From positions 1 to 64,000 of the forward strand of contig JAPLOA010000068.1 in assembly GCA_026400835.1 (NCBI GenBank): a DNA stretch of 64,000 nt, read 5' to 3'. Of the stretch, positions 28,299 through 37,671 are shown one piece after another. Made by a program: the position numbers and the translations under genes. This DNA comes from Planctomycetales bacterium (GTDB lineage Bacteria > Planctomycetota > Planctomycetia > Planctomycetales > Planctomycetaceae). The number at the start of each line of letters is the position of its first letter. Position 1 is the stretch's first letter. Below the pieces are notes generated by a model. That model saw nothing but the letters and a program-made list of their open reading frames with translations. It was not told the DNA's origin and did no database searches.

Positions 28299-29723
28299 TC
28301 AGGCAGGAGCGGTAATCTCGGAGATCAGAACCTTTCCGCTGGCCAGTTTCTGCTTCAACTCGGCAGCATCCAATGCCTGCAGCGGGCTGATCTCAATCGC
28401 GTGACCTTCCGGCAGCGAGTGTCCGGACTCTTTCAGCCATTCCGTTGCGATCCGATTTAACGCCGCACGAGCTGTCTCAGCGGAGTCGGCTCCGCTCTTG
28501 TTCTTGACGGGATTGAACTCCCGATCACGATTACCTTCGACGATCAATGTTCGCTCAGCAAGCGGCAATGCATCAAAGATGAATCGTTCCAGCTTGATGG
28601 CGTTCGGATTGGATGCATCCGACGGCTGCATGAACTGACCACTTGCATCGAGGTAGGGGACATTCTTACGAGCAATATGCAGCGGCAGTCGGCATCCATC
28701 TTCCGCCAGTCGTTGCAGGAACTTCCGGTCGAACACATGGATTGCCGTATTGCCGGCCCAGAAAATCCACTGTCCAGTGGCATCATGCGACGCGGCTTGT
28801 TCCGGAGTCAGTTCACTGTACTCAATGATCTCCGTGTGGCCATCAACATCAACAAGCACTCCCATTCGCTCTGTAGGACTCGTCTTACAAACCACGTTTG
28901 TCGTCAGCATCGACTTTTGCTGCAAATGAAAACCAATCAGTGCCGGGTCTGCGATGATGACCGTGGGATTATCAACCTGATGATAGAAGACGTGATCGAC
29001 ACCTTCTTGTGTCATTCGATCCAGCAACCCGGAATTCCGAAGGGCCATGATGAGACCGCCGTGACCATCCGGCGACAGCGCCAGACTGCCAGGTCCACTG
29101 AGCAGAATTTCGCCTGTCGCGGCATCAAGAGCCGGAAGACTGCCCTGCATGAAGAACGCCACAGAATCCGTCGGGAGTCCGAAATACTGCTTCGACTCAA
29201 AGAAGTCGACAGTCTCGGCATGTGTAGCATCACTGGTCATAATCAGCCACAAAAGACTGGCTCCGTATCGCTGGCGGCGAGCCTGAATTTGTTCGGCAAA
29301 GATCTGAAACAACGTGCGGTCCGAAATGGGTCCGATCGGAAACATGCCTTTGGGATGATCGAACCCCAGTCGAGTTCCCTGACCACCTGCGACCGTGACA
29401 ACCGCCACTTTACCATCGCGAAGTTCCGACTCACCAAGTTCTAATGTCGCCTGCCAGCTTGCAACGTCTTCGGGTGATTTCGCCTGACGAATGACGGTCT
29501 TCGGCGCCGAAGCTTTTTGAATGCGTTCCGCTGTGGAGAGCCCCTCGTTCGTCTTCTTTTGACTGCTCTGCCAAATCTCCTGAAGCTGCTTGAGATCTAC
29601 AGATTCCAGCTCGGTGACAAGTTGCAGCCGTTCTGCTTCATCCAGCCTGCTCCAGAAACGAACTGTTGACGTTTGTGAGAACAGCTTCAGCCGTTCGTGA
29701 AGAGTTGCAGGCACAGTGCTCAT
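28299..29723 (-). CDS. Eukaryotic-type UDP-sugar pyrophosphorylase (UDPGP family)
   Basis: A 474-residue UTP-sugar-1-phosphate uridylyltransferase of the AGX/UAP1 type, which makes UDP-GlcNAc or a related UDP-sugar from the sugar 1-phosphate and UTP. I start at the ATG at 29723; an in-frame TTG at 29741 is possible. The nucleotide-binding loop is V-A-G-G-Q-G-T-R-L-G-F-D-H-P-K-G (about residues 111-126). It also has L-S-P-D-G-H-G-G and H-Q-V-D-N-P. Eukaryotic UAP1 proteins share this layout, whereas most bacteria use the unrelated bifunctional GlmU. The downstream half (R-E-F-N-P-V-K-N) also fits the family. It could supply sugar nucleotides for cell envelope glycans. Substrate choice (GlcNAc, GalNAc or glucose) is not settled. 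Confidence 0.85.
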   Translation of the reverse strand: MSTVPATLHERLKLFSQTSTVRFWSRLDEAERLQLVTELESVDLKQLQEIWQSSQKKTNEGLSTAERIQKASAPKTVIRQAKSPEDVASWQATLELGESELRDGKVAVVTVAGGQGTRLGFDHPKGMFPIGPISDRTLFQIFAEQIQARRQRYGASLLWLIMTSDATHAETVDFFESKQYFGLPTDSVAFFMQGSLPALDAATGEILLSGPGSLALSPDGHGGLIMALRNSGLLDRMTQEGVDHVFYHQVDNPTVIIADPALIGFHLQQKSMLTTNVVCKTSPTERMGVLVDVDGHTEIIEYSELTPEQAASHDATGQWIFWAGNTAIHVFDRKFLQRLAEDGCRLPLHIARKNVPYLDASGQFMQPSDASNPNAIKLERFIFDALPLAERTLIVEGNRDREFNPVKNKSGADSAETARAALNRIATEWLKESGHSLPEGHAIEISPLQALDAAELKQKLASGKVLISEITAPA

Positions 29724-29766
29724 GGTTATCGAGGAATTCAAAAAAGGCGTAGGCGTTTAGAAAAAT

Positions 29767-31524
29767 TCAGCGGGCACTTTTCAACCGAGTCCGCACAAGT
29801 TCCGGCAGATACTTCATGGGCACAGAGCCATGATCAAGTACGGCTTCATGGAATCGTCCCAGCTCAAAGGCTTCTCCCATTTCTCGCTGAATCTGCTGAC
29901 GCAGACGGTAGTGCGCCATTCGCCCCACGAAGTAAGTGCTCAACTGTGTTGAACTCTGTTTGGCTCGAATGATCTTCAGCTTCGCTTCACCTTCGGACTG
30001 ATACGCTCCTTCGGTCAGAAACTGAAACGCTTCGTCATCGGTCATTTCCGTGCAGTGCATTTTGTGGTCCAGAATCGTGTTGGCCACTGCACGCAAATAG
30101 AACTTCAATTGATTAAGCCGCAGAGGCAGGCTGCCATCGCCGTATCCCTGATCCAGCATCATCTGCTCAGTGTAGACAGCCCACCCTTCAATAAAGACTC
30201 CGGACTGCAGCACTTTGCGAATCAATGAAGGACAACGATTCGAGTATTCCAGTTGAACATAATGTCCCGGGTAGGCTTCATGGATCGTCAACACCTGCAG
30301 CATGTGCTGATTGTATTCTTCCAGAAAACTGCGAACTCTGTCGGCCCCCCAGTCGGCCGGAGGAGGACTAACGGCGTAAGAGCTGACTCCTGAAGGGTCC
30401 AGGGGTAAAGCAGATTCCAGATAGGCCAGCGAATTCCCTCGCCGGAATTCGGGCATCTCAATCACCTGACAGCGATCGGGCTCAGGCAGACGCAGAATAT
30501 CCTTCGCTCGAATAAACTCCTGAATCTTCCCTACAGTCGCGCGAGCATCTGTGATCAGCGATTCGGGGCTACCATGTTCCTGACTAACGGCCTTTGTCAC
30601 GATGGCAATCGTTTCGCGACGTCCGGCGTCATCATCCGGAGGCAGTACCTTTCCTGGTGCGTATTGACTCCAAAGCTGACGGGAGACGACATACATCTCA
30701 CGCTGCACGCGAACAAACTCCTGCTCGGCATCCACAAGAACCTGATCCGCATTCATGCCGGCGTTCAGAACCAGCTCGAGCTTCTGAGCAAACCGTTCTC
30801 GACCAAGTCGCCATTCTCCGTTGGCCCGAAGTCTGCGACTATCTTCAAGAAACACCTGGTGTTCATTCAGCGCTGTGACGGCCGCAGCACACACAGCACG
30901 CAGTTGATCGAGCTGAGGCGATTCTCCAACGAGCTCAAAAATCCCTTTCTCGTAAAGCCCGATGGCGCCTCGGTTCTGCAGGATCGCCGTCTCCAGAATA
31001 CTGGGCGGCGAGTCGCGCAGCGTTTCTCGAGCGGTCTTAACAATGCGAGGAATCTCGGCGATCCGACTGATCGCATTCTTCAGGTTCGTTTCTTTGGGCA
31101 ACGTTGACTGAGTCAGCAGGGTGTAAACGCTGTCACTGATATAGCTGCCGTAGGTGCGAGGATCCTCCTCGAAGGGACGAGTATTCTCTGCCAGCCAGAT
31201 ATTTCGCAGCAGCTCGTCTTTCAGAATCTCAAAGTCGATCTGACTGTTTCTTGACAACTTGTCATAGGCCAATTCCTGTGGCAGTCGCGCGAGCTGCTTT
31301 CGATAGTGTTCCAGCCAGCCTTTGCGAGCATCGGCGGAAATGTCATCCATCAGATGATCAAACCGATGATCACCCAGCATCGTGGCTTCCAGGGGCCGCA
31401 TCCGGAACGATTCTTCCAGGTGGCTCCGGAAAAACGCATCCAGCTTAGCATCGGCATCCTGAGCGATGGCAGAAGTCATAAGGCAGAGAAAGGCGACGAT
31501 TGCGGAAATTAGGGGCTTGCTCAT
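29767..31524 (-). CDS. Exported DUF885-family metallopeptidase-like protein
   Basis: A 585-residue protein with a signal peptide (about 1-21, ending S-A-I-A-Q). It belongs to the DUF885 family (PF05960), whose members resemble zinc carboxypeptidases. The motif H-E-A-Y-P-G-H-Y starts at His415, and E-G-W-A-V-Y-T-E follows about 30 residues later, matching the conserved zinc-site arrangement. The rest is mainly helical. It probably acts on peptides in the periplasm. It lies just upstream (5') of the pyrophosphorylase gene on the same strand, with a 43-base gap between them, so they might share a transcript, although the functions do not obviously match. Confidence 0.88.
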   Translation of the reverse strand: MSKPLISAIVAFLCLMTSAIAQDADAKLDAFFRSHLEESFRMRPLEATMLGDHRFDHLMDDISADARKGWLEHYRKQLARLPQELAYDKLSRNSQIDFEILKDELLRNIWLAENTRPFEEDPRTYGSYISDSVYTLLTQSTLPKETNLKNAISRIAEIPRIVKTARETLRDSPPSILETAILQNRGAIGLYEKGIFELVGESPQLDQLRAVCAAAVTALNEHQVFLEDSRRLRANGEWRLGRERFAQKLELVLNAGMNADQVLVDAEQEFVRVQREMYVVSRQLWSQYAPGKVLPPDDDAGRRETIAIVTKAVSQEHGSPESLITDARATVGKIQEFIRAKDILRLPEPDRCQVIEMPEFRRGNSLAYLESALPLDPSGVSSYAVSPPPADWGADRVRSFLEEYNQHMLQVLTIHEAYPGHYVQLEYSNRCPSLIRKVLQSGVFIEGWAVYTEQMMLDQGYGDGSLPLRLNQLKFYLRAVANTILDHKMHCTEMTDDEAFQFLTEGAYQSEGEAKLKIIRAKQSSTQLSTYFVGRMAHYRLRQQIQREMGEAFELGRFHEAVLDHGSVPMKYLPELVRTRLKSAR

Positions 31525-31749
31525 GGCCGGAAGGATAATCCCTGACCGCAGAAGTCTGAAGTCTGACGGACAATCAGAAGACCCTGAATCCCTCAGTTGC
31601 TACACTGCCGGGCGGTTTGGAAAGCAAATGAATACGAAATTACGTTCTCGGGAGAGCAAAATCTCCCTGCGAGAACATGACCGAAATGATCCGCCTGAGA
31701 AAAGACGTCTTGTGCTTTCGAAACGTCGCAAATCTTCTCTGAGACTCAC

Positions 31750-34700
31750 ATGAAGCTGAACATGACGAGACAACTTCTGCTTGCGATGCTGATCTGTACG
31801 ACTGGCCCGCTCTTCTCTGCTTTTGGAGTTCAGCCGCCCGACGAAGTGGAACAGCGCGGCTTGCAGCAGCTGATTCGCGAGACGGAAGAATCGCTCGCGA
31901 AAGAGAGCTGGCTGGAAGCCGTCGAGAAGCTTGATCAGGCATGGACGATGGCCTGCGAAAAAGAAGATCCGCTGATGGTGCAGACCGGGGCTGACACACG
32001 CCAGCTCGCACCCGGTGAAACTGAACTACTGGCTGGTGGCAAAGCGAAGTTGGAGGCGTTGTTTCGTAACGCTCCGGAGGATTTTCGCGAAGAGTTTTCC
32101 AAACAGTATTCAGACCTCGCTGAGAAGCTCATTACGGACGCGATTCAGGTTGGCGACAATGAACAACTTCGTCGGCTGACGATGCGTTATGCTTTTTGTT
32201 CGGCGGCACAACGAGGACAACTTGTCCTGGCCCGACGAGCATTGGATCGAGGCGAATATCTTGAAACGGCTTTGTTGCTGGGTCGACTGCTTCGCCAAAA
32301 CGAAAAGCCAGACAACGCTGTTCGGCTGCAAATGGCTTTGTGCTATTCCATGGCGGGTCTTGAAGCGGACGCGGCCGATCTACTCAATCTGATAGCTCTT
32401 GAACAGACGGGTGCGAATCTCCTGGTGGCTGGTCAGAGCATTCCTTTGCCGAAAAGCCCCGCAGAGACTCCCGCATGGCTGCAACAGCACGCGGAGTCAC
32501 TAATCAAACAATCCACGGGATGGTCTCAACCCGGCGGAAGCTATCGACGTGCCGCCAGTCAGTCTCGAGGTCCTGCAAAGTTTGGCTTCTCATGGAAGTC
32601 GAATCTCTTTGAAGTTCAGGACGTGTTGTATGCAGAGCAGTACAATCCACTACTGACGGAATACCGAGAACCCATCGAGCGGGAAGCTCAGCGACTTTTG
32701 CAGCGTAACAGTACGATTGTGCCGGCTGCTCAGCCATTGGTCACAGGTCGTCTTGCCATACTTCGCAGCCCCTTCGGAATTCGCGCTGTGGATCTTGCAT
32801 CCGGCGAACTGCAGTGGGAAGTAACTCGCCCTGATAGTCGACTGCGAGCTGCAATCGATGAGAGAACAAGCCCGAACGGCGACCGAAACATGGCCGCTCG
32901 CGACGGTTACGCAACTTTGCAATACGTCGACCCGCGTGCGAGACTGCTGTACCAGTTGATTCGAACAAACACCGCCTCCCAAATGTCGATCAGCGGCTCA
33001 ACTTTGTTTGTCGTGGATGAGTGTTCGGCAGCCACATGGACTGACGACTTTGGCTATGGTATCGGCGGTATCTCGGGCGAAACCATTCCGGCCAATTTTG
33101 TGCGAGCTTATGATGTCGAAACCGGCCTCTTTAAATGGGAAGTCGGCGGACAGACTCAGAATGGTGGCCAAACCGCCGGACGTGGCAATCTTCTGGCAGG
33201 GTTCTACTTTCTCGGCGCGCCTCTGGTTCTTGGTCAGCGAACTTATGTGCTTGCCGAGAGTGGGGAGGGAATCTTCCTGATTCAAATTGCAGAACCCCAA
33301 ACGGCCGCCAGTGTTATTGACTCAACCGGCGATCCTGCTGTTGAACCATCACCAAATCCGAGCATCGTGCGATCGCAGATTCTGACAGTTCCGGAACATA
33401 AACTGCCAAGACATCCAGTTCGTAAACATGCTGGCCTTGTTCCGTCGTTTGCTCAGGGACTACTGGTCTGTCCAACGTGTGATCAACGGATCGTGGCGGT
33501 GTCAGCCGAAGATCAATCTCTGCGCTGGGTCTTTCGTTATGCTGGAAACGTCAGAACGCAGGAACTGGGCGGAGATAATCTTGTGCTCTTCGGAGGCCGT
33601 GATGCAATCGACACCGCCAGCGTCGACATGGACTCCCGCTGGGTCGATTCGTTGCCCCGCATTGTCGATAATCGAGTCTTCGTGACGCCGCGCGATTCGG
33701 ATCAGCTTTATTGCCTGGATCTTCAGTCGGGGACAGAACTCTGGAAAACGGCTCGCGGTCCATTTCATGCGATTGGAACAATTACGAATGATCGCATTGT
33801 TCTGGTGGGCAATCAACGAGTGGCCGCGTTCAACACAACCGATGGCAGTCCAATCTGGTCGACGGAAATTCGCGACGGTGTCGTTTGCGGCTCATCGGCA
33901 TCGGATGGCCGAGTCATTCAGATCCCGACTGATCAGCCAGCCATCGTGACTGTGGACCTTGGAACAGGAGCAAGACTGGTTCGACAATCGCAGGACCTGA
34001 ACCGTATGCCCGGCAATCTGCTGATGACGGAGCAGGGACTGTTGACTCAGAATGTCGGTGAGGTGACGTATCTTGCTGCAAGTACGTCCGCAACAGACTT
34101 GTCGATGGCTGATAAAGCCACGGAGTTCCTGCTCGATCGAAAGCAGGCTCAAGCACTCGCACTGCTCGATGAGGGACTCATGGCAGGGCAGGGCGATAAA
34201 GCGGCCCGTGAGCTGTTGATTGAGTTACTACTGGAAGAACTGCGAACAGATTTTTCGAGGAACCGATCACGAGTCCCCCGTATTCGCGAATTGATTGAAC
34301 AATCTTCGGCGGATCTGGCGCTCGCTCCTTTGTTGCACTCCGTGATTGGCATGAACATCACCGATGCCGCTGTCATTCCAAGTCAGCTGAAAGGACGCAC
34401 TGATCGCTACCTCGGCGATCTTTCAGAATTGATTACCCGTGGCATGGAATCAAGCCACGATCTGCCACTGGGAGAACTCACGGAAAACATTCGCCAACTT
34501 CTGCGTGAAATCTCAACTGCCCGTCGGGAAGCTGTGGGTGCGGGGTTTTTGATACGAAACAAGGCAACGATTCTGTGTGCCGGAGTGCGACGAGCGGTCG
34601 CAGCCCGAACGATGGAGGAACAGCAGCAGATTCAGGACAGCCTGCGGGATTCGTCTGTGGAGACCCTGAAATCTCTGCCAGACGATCTCATGCGTTTTGA

Positions 34701-36531
34701 GTTTCTATGCTGCCTGATGTCCTGCGGATTGCCGCAGTTGACGCTGGCCTCACTGGAAAATTCTCAGATGCAGACCATGGACGATCATCGCTGGCTGCTT
34801 CAGGAGTTTGCTCGACTGGAAATCAGTCAGTCCTCATCGTCGACGGCAGCGTCCGCAGCCACCGATTTGTTGATGCAATGGAAATCGGCCAATGATTATT
34901 CGGCTATCCAGTCATGGCTCAAGGATCTTGCCCAGCCGATCGATCCCAATAATCTGCTTCATTTCAAAATGGCCGACCAGACAGCTCGTGATCAGCACAT
35001 TGCTGCCTGGGAAAAATCTGACGACGCTGCTGCTGCGAAGCCGCCTCTCATCTGGGGCGATGCTGCGAAAGTCGCAGAATCGCCGGATCGCACCATGATG
35101 GAACCCACAAAGCTGCCGGACGGTGTACCGGATAAGCTGATTCCCTTCTTCGGGCCTCAGGGCGTTTATCGCGACTGGTCTTTCGTCCGCGTAAGAACTG
35201 CCGGCGAAGTTTATGCCTACGATGCTCAGGGACAGATCCGCTGGAAGACAAAAACGTTCGGCATTCCCGTCGAAAACAACTATGGGTACGGTGCGCAATC
35301 GTATATTGTCGCTTACGGACACCTGCTGTTGCTGAATCTTAGCGGAACTCTGATCGCGGTTGATCCGGCACAACTCAACGCAGCAGGTGAACCGAGAGAG
35401 CTCTGGCGTCGAAACATTGAGCGGCTTGCAGCCGATACCGATATCGACAACTTCCGTGACTACGTGCCGCCATCGGAACGAGTTCCTCAGTATTACCCTC
35501 AGCCAGCCGGCTTTTATCCCGTCGGCCCGGCAACACCCCTTGGTATTCCGGTGATCGCCGGTCGCCGATTGATTGTGCTCGATCCGCTCACCGGAATGCG
35601 AAGCTGGCAAACGGACGGTATCGCTCGTGATGCCGTTTTGCTTTGCAGCGGAGATAACGTGCTGGTTCTCTCAGAGGGTTCACGTCAGATCGAAGTTCGC
35701 AGTCTCGTTGATGGCTCAGTGCAATCCGTTTCAAGGCTTCCCGAGTGGTGGGGTGAAGCCAATTTGAATGTTGGCTCTTCGGTCCGCGATATCGAAGTCG
35801 AAGCCGGTGTCGAACTCCTTTGGAGAATCGTCCTGCAGGGAGACTCGTGCGTGCTGTTTCGTCTGACCGCAGGCAAGGCGACTGTCGAGAACCGAGATCT
35901 GCTGACGGATACCGTCAAGTGGTCGATCGATCTGCCTCAGGAAACGGTATTCTCCAATGTTGCCAACGATGTGATTGCCGTCCTGAGTGAAGGACGTTCA
36001 TTGAAGCTGATACAGACCGATACCGGAAGAATTCTGGCTGAACATGATGTCACCGCTGTGAAACTTCCGCGAGAACTCATCCTGCAACACTCCAGCGGTC
36101 ATTATGTCATCCTGCCGGACTCAATCGATGACAATCTGGCCGAGTATGATCCTGTGATCGATGCCCTCCATGTCTATGGTCGGATGTACGGGATACGTGA
36201 AAACGACATGACACTGGCCTGGGACGAGCCGCTCGATCATCGCCACATTCGACTGGCGGTCTCTGAAAGATCCGTTTTGCTTCCAAATTCCCCAGCCCTG
36301 TTGCTGTTATCTCGCGGCGGAACGACCAATCCCGGGAGCCCGATCCGTGGCACCCACTACGGGGCTCGTGTGATCGATGTTCGCACCGGAAAAGATCTCT
36401 ACAAAGACGACGACATCGGCACGACGCTGAACTTGCTGTGGATGCATATCAATTCTGCCGATCAGCGAATTCAATTCAGCTTCGATAATCGCAACGTGAC
36501 GCTGAACTTCAAGAAGGCGGATGAGAAGTGA
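31750..36531 (+). CDS. Giant exported PQQ-like beta-propeller protein
   Basis: A 1593-residue exported protein. The signal peptide spans about residues 1-27; an inner ATG (residue 5) is an alternative start. An N-terminal helical, TPR-like section (about 30-230) precedes the first beta-propeller (about 320-790), with PQQ/WD40-like blades such as Y-D-V-E-T-G-L-F-K-W-E-V-G-G and L-D-L-Q-S-G-T-E-L-W-K-T. A long helical middle (about 800-1100) and a second propeller (about 1130-1590; A-Y-D-A-Q-G-Q-I-R-W-K-T and V-L-D-P-L-T-G-M-R-S-W-Q-T) follow. Large proteins of this design are common in planctomycetes; none has a firm function known to me. Propeller folds of this type usually bind proteins; enzymatic PQQ use is not implied. 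Confidence 0.85.
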   Translation: MKLNMTRQLLLAMLICTTGPLFSAFGVQPPDEVEQRGLQQLIRETEESLAKESWLEAVEKLDQAWTMACEKEDPLMVQTGADTRQLAPGETELLAGGKAKLEALFRNAPEDFREEFSKQYSDLAEKLITDAIQVGDNEQLRRLTMRYAFCSAAQRGQLVLARRALDRGEYLETALLLGRLLRQNEKPDNAVRLQMALCYSMAGLEADAADLLNLIALEQTGANLLVAGQSIPLPKSPAETPAWLQQHAESLIKQSTGWSQPGGSYRRAASQSRGPAKFGFSWKSNLFEVQDVLYAEQYNPLLTEYREPIEREAQRLLQRNSTIVPAAQPLVTGRLAILRSPFGIRAVDLASGELQWEVTRPDSRLRAAIDERTSPNGDRNMAARDGYATLQYVDPRARLLYQLIRTNTASQMSISGSTLFVVDECSAATWTDDFGYGIGGISGETIPANFVRAYDVETGLFKWEVGGQTQNGGQTAGRGNLLAGFYFLGAPLVLGQRTYVLAESGEGIFLIQIAEPQTAASVIDSTGDPAVEPSPNPSIVRSQILTVPEHKLPRHPVRKHAGLVPSFAQGLLVCPTCDQRIVAVSAEDQSLRWVFRYAGNVRTQELGGDNLVLFGGRDAIDTASVDMDSRWVDSLPRIVDNRVFVTPRDSDQLYCLDLQSGTELWKTARGPFHAIGTITNDRIVLVGNQRVAAFNTTDGSPIWSTEIRDGVVCGSSASDGRVIQIPTDQPAIVTVDLGTGARLVRQSQDLNRMPGNLLMTEQGLLTQNVGEVTYLAASTSATDLSMADKATEFLLDRKQAQALALLDEGLMAGQGDKAARELLIELLLEELRTDFSRNRSRVPRIRELIEQSSADLALAPLLHSVIGMNITDAAVIPSQLKGRTDRYLGDLSELITRGMESSHDLPLGELTENIRQLLREISTARREAVGAGFLIRNKATILCAGVRRAVAARTMEEQQQIQDSLRDSSVETLKSLPDDLMRFEFLCCLMSCGLPQLTLASLENSQMQTMDDHRWLLQEFARLEISQSSSSTAASAATDLLMQWKSANDYSAIQSWLKDLAQPIDPNNLLHFKMADQTARDQHIAAWEKSDDAAAAKPPLIWGDAAKVAESPDRTMMEPTKLPDGVPDKLIPFFGPQGVYRDWSFVRVRTAGEVYAYDAQGQIRWKTKTFGIPVENNYGYGAQSYIVAYGHLLLLNLSGTLIAVDPAQLNAAGEPRELWRRNIERLAADTDIDNFRDYVPPSERVPQYYPQPAGFYPVGPATPLGIPVIAGRRLIVLDPLTGMRSWQTDGIARDAVLLCSGDNVLVLSEGSRQIEVRSLVDGSVQSVSRLPEWWGEANLNVGSSVRDIEVEAGVELLWRIVLQGDSCVLFRLTAGKATVENRDLLTDTVKWSIDLPQETVFSNVANDVIAVLSEGRSLKLIQTDTGRILAEHDVTAVKLPRELILQHSSGHYVILPDSIDDNLAEYDPVIDALHVYGRMYGIRENDMTLAWDEPLDHRHIRLAVSERSVLLPNSPALLLLSRGGTTNPGSPIRGTHYGARVIDVRTGKDLYKDDDIGTTLNLLWMHINSADQRIQFSFDNRNVTLNFKKADEK

Positions 36532-36555
36532 GTTTCCTGCCGGCCTGTTGATCTA

Positions 36556-36625
36556 TTCGTTTAACGGCAAGGCTCAGACGTCTTTGCCTGATTTCGCAGA
36601 CGCCTTCGGCTTGCCGTTAAACGAA
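36556..36625. repeat. Palindromic repeat, TTAACGGCAAG family, copy 2
   Basis: Arms TTCGTTTAACGGCAAG (36556-36571) and CTTGCCGTTAAACGAA (36610-36625) are exact 16-base complements 38 bases apart, matching the arms and spacing of the copy at 13751-13820. The element lies between the convergent 3' ends of the PQQ-repeat gene (24 bases after its stop) and the minus-strand hydrolase gene. Confidence 0.85.
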
Positions 36626-36641
36626 AACACTCAATAACAAC

Positions 36642-37460
36642 CTACTCAATTTCGGCGCCGGCCTTTGCGCGAGCGATGGTGAAGTCCACCAGCTCCTGAC
36701 ATCGAAAGAATCCTTCCCAGAAGTTGTGGCCCTGGCCTTTCGCCACAATAACCGTGGCTGAGTCCTCAGCCCCATGGGCTTTGTAGGTTTCAGCAAACGT
36801 GGCGGAGTTTTCCTTCAGCGGAACAACGACGTCTTCATCCCCATGAATCATCAGGGCCGGAAGTTTGGCTTTGGCCAGAACCGACATCCGTGCGATGGGG
36901 TTGTGTTTGTCGAGCTGTTGCTCCAGCTCTGCAGCCGTCATCTCGTAAGCCGGTGCGGCTTTGTCGAGGCCTGGATAGGTACGAAAATCAAACACAGGAT
37001 AGATGCCAGCCAGACCGGCGAACCGTTCCGGATGATCACACGCCCACGACGTTACCCACAAGCCTCCGCGGCTTCGTCCGAGTAAACAAGGCTTCTTCGC
37101 CAATCCGCGATTGGCCGTCATCTGATCATAAAAGGCGTCAAACAGCTTTCGAGCAGCCGGACTTCCATAGCCTTCTCCCACATCAATTCCGGCCACAGCA
37201 ACACCAGCCGAAAGAAACTGCTGGTGCATCCACTTTTCATGCTCATCCGGATATCCGGCCAAAGTCGGCGCATAAAACACCCACGGCTGTGGCGTCTTTC
37301 GCAGAGACTCCTCAGGCCACAGGATAAAAGCCGGCCGCCCTTCAACTCGAAACGCCTCCCCGGGCAAGACGAGCTTCTTAATTTCATCAGCCTGCGATGA
37401 CTGCACAAAACCAAAGAGACAGGCAACAACCAGAACAGAAACGGAACAATATCGAGACAT
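36642..37460 (-). CDS. Exported alpha/beta hydrolase
   Basis: A 272-residue protein with a signal peptide (about 1-24, ending S-Q-A-D-E). The alpha/beta-hydrolase triad is visible: a nucleophile Ser in L-G-R-S-R-G-G, an acid in I-H-G-D-E-D-V-V-V-P-L and a His in K-G-Q-G-H-N-F-W. It is single-domain and compact, like dienelactone-hydrolase or esterase relatives. The substrate is unknown. It lies 211 bases downstream of the PVC-type dehydrogenase gene on the same strand; cotranscription is possible but not indicated by spacing. Planctomycetes often carry such enzymes for breaking down external polymers. Confidence 0.85.
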   Translation of the reverse strand: MSRYCSVSVLVVACLFGFVQSSQADEIKKLVLPGEAFRVEGRPAFILWPEESLRKTPQPWVFYAPTLAGYPDEHEKWMHQQFLSAGVAVAGIDVGEGYGSPAARKLFDAFYDQMTANRGLAKKPCLLGRSRGGLWVTSWACDHPERFAGLAGIYPVFDFRTYPGLDKAAPAYEMTAAELEQQLDKHNPIARMSVLAKAKLPALMIHGDEDVVVPLKENSATFAETYKAHGAEDSATVIVAKGQGHNFWEGFFRCQELVDFTIARAKAGAEIE

Positions 37461-37671
37461 AAGAAAGCCTTATCGTGGAGCCAGGAGAAGCTCAGTCGGT
37501 CAGGAATGCGACTCAGGATACACAACTTGAACCTTGTGCAGGGAGTATTCAGCCTCTGTCTTGAGCGATTGAGTCGGAGACTCGAGAGAAGGCAAACACT
37601 GAGCATCCCGCAAAACACAAAAATCCAATGGCCTTTTGGGCTCGCCACCCATCAAACCAAAAACAAAGATA

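Noticed and set aside
34912-35610. Minus-strand frame of 232 residues
   Set aside because: Antisense to the second beta-propeller of the PQQ-repeat protein.
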